The position numbers were made by a program, and so were the translations under genes. The notes under the pieces are model-generated. The model saw only the letters and a list, made by a program, of their open reading frames with translations, did not search any database and was not told the DNA's origin. A DNA stretch of 6,379 nt from Reyranella sp. (GTDB lineage: Bacteria > Pseudomonadota > Alphaproteobacteria > Reyranellales > Reyranellaceae): positions 1 to 6,379 of the forward strand of contig JAUXRT010000587.1 of assembly GCA_030681635.1 (NCBI GenBank), given 5' to 3'. Positions 1-5,740 of the stretch are shown here, piece after piece (within the stretch, counting starts at the first letter, position 1; each line of letters opens with the position of its first letter).

Positions 1-1334
1 TCGGCGCGGAAATCGGGATGGGCGAGCAGCGCCCGCAGGAAGGCGATGTTCGAGGGGGCGCCCTCCAGCCGAAACGCCGCCAGCGCCCGCTCGGCGCGCG
101 CCAGCGCGTCGCCGAAATCCGGTGACGGCGCATGCACGATCACCTTGGCCAGCAGCGAATCGAAATTGGGATTGGTTCGATAGCCCGCGTAGCCGTAGGT
201 GTCGACGCGCACCCCAGGCCCCGAGGGCGGCTCGAATACGGTGAGTGTGCCGCCGCCCGGCTTGGCCGACCCATCCGCCGTCATGGTCTCCATGTTGACG
301 CGTAGCTGAATGGCATGGCCGCGTGGCGCGAGACCTGTCACGCCGGCCTCGTCGAGCGATGCGCCGCCCGCCAGACGCAACTGCGCCTTGACCAGGTCGA
401 CACCCCACACTTCCTCGGTCACCGTGTGTTCGACCTGCAGGCGCGGATTGGCCTCGATGAAGCAGAAGAAATCCTTCGCCGCATCGTCGACCAGGAACTC
501 GAAGGTGCCGAGGCTCCTGTAGCTCACGGCCTTGGCCATGGTGACTGCCGACTCGACGATCTTCCGCCGCATGTCGTCGGCCAGGTTGGGACTGGGCGCC
601 AGCTCGACGATCTTCTGGCTGCGGCGCTGGATCGTGCATTCGCGCTCGCCCAGCGCCACGATCCCGCCCGCGCCGTCGCCCACGATCTGGATCTCGATGT
701 GGCGGGCCCGGGCGATCAGCCGCTCGGCATAGAGATCGCCATTGCCGAACGCCGCCTTGGCTTCGGCCGAGGCGCGCGTGAAGGCATCCGCTATGTCGCC
801 TTCGGCGGTCACGATGCGCATGCCGCGCCCGCCGCCGCCCGCGATGGCTTTTATGACGATGCCCGATTTGCCGTGCCCCGACTTGCCATGTTTGGCGAAG
901 AACGCCTTCACGCCCGCCAGGTCGGTGGCGCCGTCGGTGCCCGACAGCACCGGCGCCTTGTTCTTGCCGGCATGCGCCCGGGCCCGGGCCTTGTCGCCGA
1001 ACAGTTCGAGCTGTTCCGGCGTCGGGCCGACGAAGACGAGACCCGCGTCGGTGCAGGCCCGCGCCAGGGCCGCGTTCTCGGACAGGAAACCGTAGCCGGG
1101 ATGGAGGCTGTCGCAGCCCGCCGCACGGGCGGCCGCGATCACACCGGCGATATCGAGATAGGCCGCCGCGCCGCGGCCGGTCAGCGCCCGGGCCTCGTCG
1201 ACCCGTCGGACATGCAGGGAGGCCGCGTCGTCCTCGGAATGGATACCGACCGTGGCGATGCCGAGTTCGGCGGCGGCCTGGGCGATGCGGATGGCGATTT
1301 CGCCGCGATTGGCAATCAGGAGTTTCTTGAGCAT
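1..1334 (-). CDS. Biotin-dependent acyl-CoA carboxylase, biotin carboxylase (ATP-grasp) part, 3' end cut by window edge
   Basis: Biotin carboxylase uses ATP and bicarbonate to carboxylate biotin on a carrier domain, the first half-reaction of acetyl-, propionyl- or related acyl-CoA carboxylases in the cytoplasm. The minus strand reads 444 uninterrupted codons from ATG at 1334-1332 to the left edge. Seen: N-terminal LLIANRGEIAIRI (5-17); HPGYGFLSEN near residue 90; the ATP-grasp glycine loop AGGGGRGMR near 165-173 with K162 before it; QRRSQK with K241; catalytic/metal residues E279, E294, N296, R298, Q300 and E302 in EANPRLQVEH; and R345 in QLRVNME, matching AccC Arg338. The active site looks complete. 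Odd: a tandem HGKSG-HGKSG insert at 149-158. The style of the C-terminal visible part (NMETMTADG, SGPGVRVDTYGYAGY) recalls the long carboxylases of about 1,100 residues that also carry the carboxyltransferase, but the rest is outside the window. A free-standing AccC/PccA-type subunit is the alternative. No strong Shine-Dalgarno is seen; the start rests on the family N terminus. Confidence 0.93.
   Translation of the reverse strand, partial: MLKKLLIANRGEIAIRIAQAAAELGIATVGIHSEDDAASLHVRRVDEARALTGRGAAAYLDIAGVIAAARAAGCDSLHPGYGFLSENAALARACTDAGLVFVGPTPEQLELFGDKARARAHAGKNKAPVLSGTDGATDLAGVKAFFAKHGKSGHGKSGIVIKAIAGGGGRGMRIVTAEGDIADAFTRASAEAKAAFGNGDLYAERLIARARHIEIQIVGDGAGGIVALGERECTIQRRSQKIVELAPSPNLADDMRRKIVESAVTMAKAVSYRSLGTFEFLVDDAAKDFFCFIEANPRLQVEHTVTEEVWGVDLVKAQLRLAGGASLDEAGVTGLAPRGHAIQLRVNMETMTADGSAKPGGGTLTVFEPPSGPGVRVDTYGYAGYRTNPNFDSLLAKVIVHAPSPDFGDALARAERALAAFRLEGAPSNIAFLRALLAHPDFRA
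861..890 (-). repeat. Short imperfect tandem repeat (2 x 15 bp) inside the biotin carboxylase gene
   Basis: On the minus strand CATGGCAAGTCGGGG is followed directly by CACGGCAAATCGGGC (12 of 15 bases match). They encode HGKSG twice (residues 149-158), just before the strand carrying K162 and the glycine-rich ATP loop. The differences are at third codon positions, so the protein repeat is exact while the DNA has drifted. Confidence 0.8.
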
Positions 1335-1363
1335 GGCACCGACTATCGAGGTAAAACCGGCCT
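1335..1363. promoter_or_regulatory. 29-bp divergent gap between the carboxylase and FMN reductase starts
   Basis: The two start codons face away from each other with only 29 bp between them. On the plus strand GAGGTA at 1348-1353 lies 10 nt before the reductase ATG and is a fair ribosome binding site. The gap cannot hold two separate promoters, so at least one promoter must overlap the opposite gene. I could not pick out convincing -35/-10 boxes. Confidence 0.45.
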
Positions 1364-1822
1364 ATGTCGAAACGCCTTCTGATTGTGGCCCATGCTCCGT
1401 CGGAGAACACCCTCTCCCTGCGGACGGCCGTCGAACGCGGCGCGCGGAGCGAAATGGGCCTAGACGTCCGGGTCGTGGCGCCGCTGCAGGCCGGCCCCGA
1501 CGACGTGCTGGCCGCCCAGGCGATCATCCTGGGGACGACCGAGAACCTGGGCTACATGAGCGGCGCGCTAAAAGACTTCTTCGACCGCAGCTACAACCCC
1601 TGCCTGGAAAAGACCCAGGGCCTGCCCTATGCGCTCTACATCCGCGCCGGCAACGACGGCACGGGCACGCGCCGTGGTGTCGAGACGATCACCACCGGCC
1701 TGCGCTGGCGCGCCGTGCAGGAGCCGCTGATCTGCAAGGGGCCATGGCAGCCCGCCTTCGTCACGCAGTGCGAGGAACTCGGCGCAGCGATGGCCGCCGG
1801 CCTGGCGGCCGGCATCTTCTGA
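1364..1822 (+). CDS. Flavodoxin-fold NAD(P)H-dependent FMN reductase/oxidoreductase
   Basis: A 152-residue cytoplasmic protein with the flavodoxin-like fold, expected to bind FMN. The N-terminal beta strand KRLLIVAH (3-10) runs into the phosphate-binding loop APSENTLSLR (11-20). The segment IILGTTENLGYMSGALKDFF (54-73) is the typical FMN-ring loop of this family, and YIRAGNDGTGTRRGVETI (92-109) is a conserved later block. Length fits small flavodoxin-family proteins (about 150-190 residues). The start is the ATG ten nt after GAGGTA; the upstream frame has no better start because it enters the divergent carboxylase gene. The physiological partner is unknown; the family includes flavin/quinone reductases and electron-transfer flavoproteins. 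It diverges from the carboxylase and converges on the SDR gene with no spacer. The fold assignment is firm; the specific reaction is not known. Confidence 0.88.
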   Translation: MSKRLLIVAHAPSENTLSLRTAVERGARSEMGLDVRVVAPLQAGPDDVLAAQAIILGTTENLGYMSGALKDFFDRSYNPCLEKTQGLPYALYIRAGNDGTGTRRGVETITTGLRWRAVQEPLICKGPWQPAFVTQCEELGAAMAAGLAAGIF

Positions 1823-1825
1823 TCA
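1820..1825. other. Abutting convergent stop codons forming TGATCA
   Basis: The TGA of the plus-strand reductase (1820-1822) and the TGA of the minus-strand SDR (complement of 1823-1825) are directly adjacent and make the palindrome TGATCA. No spacer or dedicated terminator hairpin lies between the two genes, so transcription from either side must end inside, or run through, the opposing gene. Confidence 0.95.
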
Positions 1826-2599
1826 ATGAGCCGTCCAGCCGCCGTCGACCACGAGGCCGGCGCCGGTCATGAAGCTCGCATCGTCGGACGCCAGGAACAC
1901 GATGCCCTTGGCGATGTCGGCAGCGACGCCCAGCCGGCCTATGGGATGGAGGCCCAGCGTGGCCTGGCGCGCCTTCTCCGTATCGTTGGTGCCCTGCTGC
2001 TGGGCGCGCATCACGAAGGTCTTCTCGCCCATGTCGGTCTCGATCAGGCCGGGATGGATCGAGTTGACCCGGATGCCGTAACCCTTGCGGCCGAACTCCA
2101 GTGCCGTCGACTTGGTGAAGAGCGTCACGCCGCCCTTGGTCAGCGAATAGAGCGGATCGAGCTGCGAGCCCACGAGACCCGCGATCGAGGCGAGGTTGAC
2201 GATGTTGCCCTTGGTCTTCTTGAGATGCGGCAGCGCCGCGCGCGTGCCCAGCACGACGCCGGTCAGGTTCACGGCGACCAGTCTCTGCCAGTCCTCGAGC
2301 GAGGCCTCCTCGACGCCCTTGCCGTTGAAGATGCCGGCGTTGTTCACCAGCACGTCGATCTTGCCGAACTTCCTGGCCGTGGCGTCCATCGCCTCGGCCC
2401 AACTCGCCTCGCTGGTGACATCGAGATGCACGTAGATCGCGCTCTCGCCGATCTCCTTCGCCGTCTGCCGGCCGCGCTCGTCGAGCACGTCGCCGATCGC
2501 CACCTTGGCGCCGGCGCTCACCATCAGCTTCGCCGTCTCCGCGCCGATGCCGCGTGCCGCGCCTGACAGAAAGGCAACCTTGCCGTACAGCCTGTTCAT
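1823..2599 (-). CDS. Classical short-chain dehydrogenase/reductase (SDR), NAD(H)-type
   Basis: A 258-residue cytoplasmic oxidoreductase of the classical SDR family, which interconverts an alcohol and a ketone using NAD(P). Seen: the Rossmann glycine motif GAARGIG (13-19); Asp37 at the end of beta-2, which normally selects NAD over NADP; LDV at 59-61; NNAG at 86-89; and the catalytic tetrad N111, S138, Y151, K155 in YSLTK. HPG (182-184) and the C-terminal VDGGW (251-255) are also typical. Length is standard. The start ATG follows GGGAGGA by a few nt. The gene is divergent from the tct transporter operon across 95 bp, so it may share regulation with it. Family annotations such as 3-oxoacyl-ACP reductase or glucose/steroid dehydrogenase are possible, but the substrate cannot be decided from sequence. 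A role in processing the imported acid is an inference from position. Confidence 0.95.
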   Translation of the reverse strand: MNRLYGKVAFLSGAARGIGAETAKLMVSAGAKVAIGDVLDERGRQTAKEIGESAIYVHLDVTSEASWAEAMDATARKFGKIDVLVNNAGIFNGKGVEEASLEDWQRLVAVNLTGVVLGTRAALPHLKKTKGNIVNLASIAGLVGSQLDPLYSLTKGGVTLFTKSTALEFGRKGYGIRVNSIHPGLIETDMGEKTFVMRAQQQGTNDTEKARQATLGLHPIGRLGVAADIAKGIVFLASDDASFMTGAGLVVDGGWTAH

Positions 2600-2603
2600 G
2601 CAT

Positions 2604-2610
2604 TCCTCCC
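2604..2610 (-). promoter_or_regulatory. Ribosome binding site of the SDR gene
   Basis: The minus strand reads GGGAGGA followed by ATGC and then the start codon at 2599-2597. This is a strong Shine-Dalgarno at good spacing and fixes the SDR start. Confidence 0.8.
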
Positions 2611-2623
2611 GGTTTCTCTCGAT

Positions 2624-2651
2624 TTGCGCCTGTCCTGTTTGCAGCTATGCT
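2624..2651 (+). promoter_or_regulatory. Possible sigma70-type promoter for the tctBAC operon
   Basis: In the 95-bp divergent gap, TTGCGC (2624-2629) and TATGCT (2646-2651) are separated by 16 bp and match the -35 and -10 consensus at 3/6 and 4/6 positions. Transcription would begin near 2658 and leave a leader of roughly 37 nt before the tctB start. The match is modest and no operator could be identified. The gap must also hold the opposing SDR promoter. Confidence 0.3.
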
Positions 2652-2676
2652 GAGGGCAGAACAAGAAAAGAAGATT

Positions 2677-2685
2677 AGGGGAGGG
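2677..2685 (+). promoter_or_regulatory. Ribosome binding site that decides the tctB start
   Basis: AGGGGAGGG lies 9 nt before ATG 2695. It favours this start over the earlier in-frame ATGs at 2554 (inside the SDR gene) and 2647 (inside the putative -10 box). Confidence 0.7.
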
Positions 2686-2694
2686 CCGCCAGGC

Positions 2695-3162
2695 ATGCGC
2701 CAGGGTCGGCTGATCGCGACGGGTGCGATGCTGGCGTTCTGCCTGTTCGCGCTCTGGCAGTCTTTGCTGCTGTCGTTGACAGACCGCCTGGGCCCCGGCC
2801 CGGGCTTCTTTCCGTTCTGGCTGGCGCTGATCGGCGTGGTCCTGGCACTCGCCCTTCTCTTCACCACCTTCCGCGAGCCCGCCGCTCCTGCGGCCGACGA
2901 CGAGGTTCGCATCCTGCCATACGGCGCCGGCGGCATGCGCTGGCTCGCCATCGTCCTCCTGATGGCCGCCGCCGCGGCGGCGATGGAGGTGGTGGGTTTC
3001 CGTCTCGCCATGCTGGTGTTCAATGCCGCCCTGGTGATCGCGCTCGGCGAGCGGCGCTGGTGGGTGATCGCGCTCTTCGCCGTGGGCGGCAGCTTCGGCG
3101 TCTATTACGTCTTCACCCACTGGCTGGATGTGCTCCTGCCGGACGGCCGGATCTGGAGCTAG
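2695..3162 (+). CDS. tctB: TctB, small membrane subunit of a tripartite tricarboxylate transporter (TTT)
   Basis: TctB is the small, poorly conserved inner-membrane subunit that works with TctA and the periplasmic binding protein TctC in cation-driven uptake of carboxylates. The protein has 155 residues from the chosen start, typical for the family. Hydrophobic segments lie near residues 5-27, 38-57, 83-100, 103-118 and 121-142. The motif GPGPGFFPFW (33-42) after the first helix and LLPDG near the C terminus (147-151) are characteristic of TctB. The stop codon is only 4 nt before the tctA start, so the two are probably translationally coupled. Identification rests on motif, topology and the adjacent tctA/tctC. 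Confidence 0.93.
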   Translation: MRQGRLIATGAMLAFCLFALWQSLLLSLTDRLGPGPGFFPFWLALIGVVLALALLFTTFREPAAPAADDEVRILPYGAGGMRWLAIVLLMAAAAAAMEVVGFRLAMLVFNAALVIALGERRWWVIALFAVGGSFGVYYVFTHWLDVLLPDGRIWS

Positions 3163-3166
3163 GCCC

Positions 3167-4666
3167 ATGGACGCGCTCCATCATCTGCTCGCGGGTTTCG
3201 CCGCGGCTCTCTCGGTCAAGTACCTGCTGTTTGCCCTGGTGGGATGCGTGCTCGGCACACTGATCGGCGTGTTGCCCGGCCTCGGGCCGGCAGCGGGCAC
3301 GGCGATCCTGATCCCGCTCACCTTCAGCCTCGACGCCACCGGCGCCATCATCATGTTGAGCGCCATCTACTACGGCGCGATGTACGGCGGCACGATCACA
3401 TCGGTGCTGATCAACGTGCCGGGCGAAGCGGCCTCGGTCGTGACCTGTATCGACGGCCACCAGATGGCTCGCCAGGGCCGCGCCGGGTCGGCGCTGGGCA
3501 TCGCGGCGATCGGCTCGTTCGTGGGCGGAACGCTCGCCACGGTCGCGCTGGTCGTCGTCGCCATGCCGCTCGCCTCGCTGGCGCTGAAGTTCGGGCCGGC
3601 CGAGTTCTTCGCGCTCATGGTCGCGGGCCTCTGCCTGGTCGTGGGCCTGGCCGGCAACAACATGATGGCAGCGCTCCTGATGACGGTGATCGGCCTGCTG
3701 CTCGCCCTGGTCGGTGTCGATCCGGTGCGCGGCGCGCCGCGCTTCACCTTTGGCGTTGAGGAGCTCTACGACGGCATCGGCTTCATCCCGGTCGTCATGG
3801 GCCTGTTCGGCGTGGCCGAGCTGCTGCTCGCGGCGGAGAAACGCCAGATCCACATGGTCGAGGCCGAGCTCAAGAGCTGGATGCCGACGGCCGCGGAATG
3901 CAAGCAGTCGGTGGGCGCGATCGGCCGCGGCACCGTCGTCGGCTTCGTGCTTGGCCTGATCCCAGGTGTCGGCGCCATCGTGCCGACCTTCATGGCCTAT
4001 GTGCTGGAAAAGCGCGTCTCCAAGACTCCGGAACGCTTCGGCAAAGGTGCGATCGAGGGCGTGGCCTCGGCCGAGACTGCCAACAATGCCTATGCCAATG
4101 CCGCCATGGTGCCGCTGCTGGCGCTCGGCATCCCGAGCTCGCCCACCATCGCGGTGCTGATGGGTGCCTTCATCATCAACGGCATCACGCCGGGGCCCTT
4201 CCTGTTCCAGGAGCAGCCGGCGCTGGTCTGGACGGTGATCGCAAGCTTCTTCGTCGGCAACGTGCTGCTGCTGATCCTCAACCTGCCGCTGGTCGGCCTG
4301 TGGGCCAAGTTGCTCAAGATCCCGTTCAGCTACATGTGCGCCGGGGTGCTGATCTTCTGCGTGATCGGCGCCTACGGCCTGAAGCAGAGCCTGTTCGATG
4401 TCTGGGTCATGTTGGGCTTCGGCATCCTGGGCTATCTGCTGCGCAAGCTCGACTTCCCGATCGCGCCGGCCATCCTGGCGCTCATCCTGGGCCCGATGAT
4501 GGAGAAATCGCTGCGCACGACGCTGGAGATCTCCGGCGGCAGCTTTGCCATCTTCCTCGACCGGCCGGTGGCGCTCACGCTGCTCGCCGTTCCAGTGATC
4601 GTGGTCGGCTTTCTCTTGTTCAAACCACGCTCGCTGGCCCCACTCCGGGAAAGCGACGTCGAATAA
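3167..4666 (+). CDS. tctA: TctA, large membrane subunit of the TTT transporter
   Basis: TctA is the large transport subunit in the inner membrane and forms the translocation path for tricarboxylates or other carboxylates. The protein has 499 residues, the usual family length, with many hydrophobic segments. Seen: N-terminal GTLIGVLPGLGPAAGTAILI (30-49); YYGAMYGGTITSVLINVPGE (68-87); and the inverted second-half counterpart GLIPGVGAIVPT (263-274) with SAETANNAYANAAMVPLLAL (301-320) and GIPSSPTIAV (321-330). These two glycine/proline-rich blocks are the family hallmarks. The start ATG at 3167 has GGAG at 3155-3158 as ribosome binding site, partly inside the end of tctB. Earlier in-frame starts lie inside tctB and give a non-family N terminus. 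The downstream tctC follows after 29 bp. The substrate is not decided by this subunit. Confidence 0.97.
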   Translation: MDALHHLLAGFAAALSVKYLLFALVGCVLGTLIGVLPGLGPAAGTAILIPLTFSLDATGAIIMLSAIYYGAMYGGTITSVLINVPGEAASVVTCIDGHQMARQGRAGSALGIAAIGSFVGGTLATVALVVVAMPLASLALKFGPAEFFALMVAGLCLVVGLAGNNMMAALLMTVIGLLLALVGVDPVRGAPRFTFGVEELYDGIGFIPVVMGLFGVAELLLAAEKRQIHMVEAELKSWMPTAAECKQSVGAIGRGTVVGFVLGLIPGVGAIVPTFMAYVLEKRVSKTPERFGKGAIEGVASAETANNAYANAAMVPLLALGIPSSPTIAVLMGAFIINGITPGPFLFQEQPALVWTVIASFFVGNVLLLILNLPLVGLWAKLLKIPFSYMCAGVLIFCVIGAYGLKQSLFDVWVMLGFGILGYLLRKLDFPIAPAILALILGPMMEKSLRTTLEISGGSFAIFLDRPVALTLLAVPVIVVGFLLFKPRSLAPLRESDVE

Positions 4667-4683
4667 ACAGTCGAATACTCAAA

Positions 4684-4690
4684 GGGAGGA
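4684..4690 (+). promoter_or_regulatory. Ribosome binding site of tctC
   Basis: GGGAGGA lies 5 nt before ATG 4696. It is the strongest such site in the operon, which fits the need for more periplasmic binding protein than membrane subunits. The 29-bp tctA-tctC gap also contains part of an 8-bp direct repeat, GTCGAATA (4658-4665 and 4670-4677), of no evident function. Confidence 0.75.
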
Positions 4691-4695
4691 AAAGA

Positions 4696-5664
4696 ATGCT
4701 CATCCGTCGCCGCACCCTGCTCGCCGCCTCGGCAGCCGTCACCGTCGCAAGCCCCGCCATCGCCCAGAATTATCCGCGCCGCGCCGTGCAGCTCGTCGTG
4801 GCCTTTGCCCCCGGCGGCAGCACCGATATCGGGGCGCGCATCCTGGCGGCGGCGGCCGAGAAGGACCTCGGCCAGCCGATCACCGTGGTCAACAAGGCGG
4901 GCGCCGGCGGCCAGATCGGATTTACCGAGGTCGCCCGCGCCAAGCCCGACGGCTACACGCTGGGCTTCCTCAACTTGCCCGCCGTGAACACCATCATCCT
5001 CGACCCCGAACGCAAGGCCATGTTCAACGTCGACAGCTTCATCCCCATCATCAATCAGGTGCTCGACCCGGGCCTGATCTGGGTCAAGGGCGACAGCCCC
5101 TACAAGACGCTGGCCGACCTGATCGACGCGGCCAGGAAGGCGCCGGGCAAACTCAGCGCCTGCACCACCGGCATCCTGAGCGACGACCATCTCGCCATCC
5201 TGATGGTTCAGGAGGCGGCCAAGGTCGAGTTCCGCATCGTCCACTTCGACAGCGGCACCCAGCAGCTCGCCGGCGTCCTGGGCGGCCACGTCGACGTGGC
5301 TTTCGACAATGTCGGCAGCGTCTTCAAGCGCGTGCTCTCGGGCGAGGTCCGCGGCCTGGCCGTCACCGACGTGCAACGCTCCAAGTTCCTGCCGGACGTG
5401 CCGTGCACCAAGGAACTCGGCATGACGACGGTGATCTCCTCCTCGACGCGCGGCGTCGGCGCCCCCAAGGGCACACCGGCCGACGTCGTCAAGGTGATCG
5501 AGACCGCCTTCCTGAAGGCGATCAACAGCGCCGATATGAAGCAGAAGATGGACGCCGTCGGCCTCGCGCTGAAGCCGATGGTCGGCGCCGAGTACGCCAA
5601 GTACTACGCCGACACCCAGGCCCAGGCGAAGAAGTACACGGAGTGGGCGCTAAAAATGCGCTAG
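4696..5664 (+). CDS. tctC: TctC, periplasmic substrate-binding protein of the TTT transporter (Bug family)
   Basis: TctC captures the carboxylate in the periplasm and delivers it to TctA/TctB. The precursor has 322 residues, normal for Bug/TctC proteins. The N terminus MLIRRRTLLAASAAVTVASP is a signal peptide, with likely cleavage after AIA (A23/Q24). The RRRTLL stretch resembles a twin-arginine (Tat) motif, but Sec export is possible. Family signatures: YPRRAVQLVVAFAPGGSTDI (26-45), NKAGAGGQIGF with PDGYTLG (66-90), and GGHVDVAFDNVGS (196-208), which belong to the ligand-binding lobes. The start is set by GGGAGGA. The final residues ALKMR and the stop TAG lie inside a perfect inverted repeat (5646-5677), so the C terminus may have been shaped by that element. 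The ligand cannot be inferred; Bug proteins bind citrate, dicarboxylates, aromatic acids and amino acids. Confidence 0.95.
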   Translation: MLIRRRTLLAASAAVTVASPAIAQNYPRRAVQLVVAFAPGGSTDIGARILAAAAEKDLGQPITVVNKAGAGGQIGFTEVARAKPDGYTLGFLNLPAVNTIILDPERKAMFNVDSFIPIINQVLDPGLIWVKGDSPYKTLADLIDAARKAPGKLSACTTGILSDDHLAILMVQEAAKVEFRIVHFDSGTQQLAGVLGGHVDVAFDNVGSVFKRVLSGEVRGLAVTDVQRSKFLPDVPCTKELGMTTVISSSTRGVGAPKGTPADVVKVIETAFLKAINSADMKQKMDAVGLALKPMVGAEYAKYYADTQAQAKKYTEWALKMR

Positions 5665-5677
5665 CATTTTTAGCGCC
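5646..5677. terminator. Perfect 14-bp inverted repeat overlapping the tctC stop codon; likely (bidirectional) terminator
   Basis: The left arm GGCGCTAAAAATGC (5646-5659) and right arm GCATTTTTAGCGCC (5664-5677) are exact complements around the loop GCTA (5660-5663). The stop TAG is at 5662-5664. Each strand carries a run of five Ts in its 3' arm rather than after the stem, so a canonical U-tail is missing. The symmetry would serve both tctC and the converging acyl-CoA dehydrogenase gene. A REP-like palindromic element is the alternative. Confidence 0.65.
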
Positions 5678-5680
5678 GGC

Positions 5681-5714
5681 GGGCGGCAGCGCTTGTAATC
5701 AAGCGCGGGAGCCC
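5681..5714. terminator. Second hairpin in the tctC/acyl-CoA dehydrogenase spacer
   Basis: GCGCTTG (5689-5695) and CAAGCGC (5700-5706) pair perfectly around the loop TAAT. An outer GGGC (5681-5684) / GCCC (5711-5714) can extend the structure beyond a 4x4 internal loop. No T-run follows. It lies 27 nt past the end of the minus-strand gene's stop and just after the first hairpin, which fits a termination or mRNA-end-protecting role. Confidence 0.5.
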
Positions 5715-5740
5715 GCACAGCGCAGAATGGGCAAGAACGC

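Noticed and set aside
149..890. HGKSG in the carboxylase read as a Walker A P-loop
   Set aside because: A true P-loop is GxxxxGK[ST] after a beta strand; here it is a repeated surface-loop insert in an ATP-grasp enzyme, which binds ATP by a different fold.
315..1382. Long plus-strand open frame of 355 codons opposite the carboxylase
   Set aside because: It is antisense to a clear biotin carboxylase with intact motifs, has a His/Arg/Ala-rich composition typical of shadow frames in GC-rich DNA, and has no recognisable domain.
1761..3023. 420-codon minus-strand frame covering the SDR and part of tctB
   Set aside because: Its Arg/Gly/Asp-rich translation is the out-of-frame reading of the SDR gene; the true SDR frame has every family motif.
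4658..4677. 8-bp direct repeat GTCGAATA at the tctA end and in the tctA-tctC gap
   Set aside because: Two short copies 12 bp apart can arise by chance, and the first is coding; no operator or transposition role is supported.
3898..4695. Upstream in-frame extension of tctC through the tctA gene
   Set aside because: The stretch overlaps tctA in another frame, has no family similarity, and the real start is fixed by GGGAGGA and a signal peptide at 4696.
4432..5376. 314-codon minus-strand frame opposite tctA/tctC
   Set aside because: It is antisense to two well-identified transporter genes and has no known motif; it is a by-product of GC-rich codon bias.
5646..5740. Insertion-sequence end or attachment site in the palindromic spacer
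   Set aside because: No transposase or integrase gene, target-site duplication or paired terminal repeats are visible; a terminator or REP-like palindrome explains the symmetry more simply.
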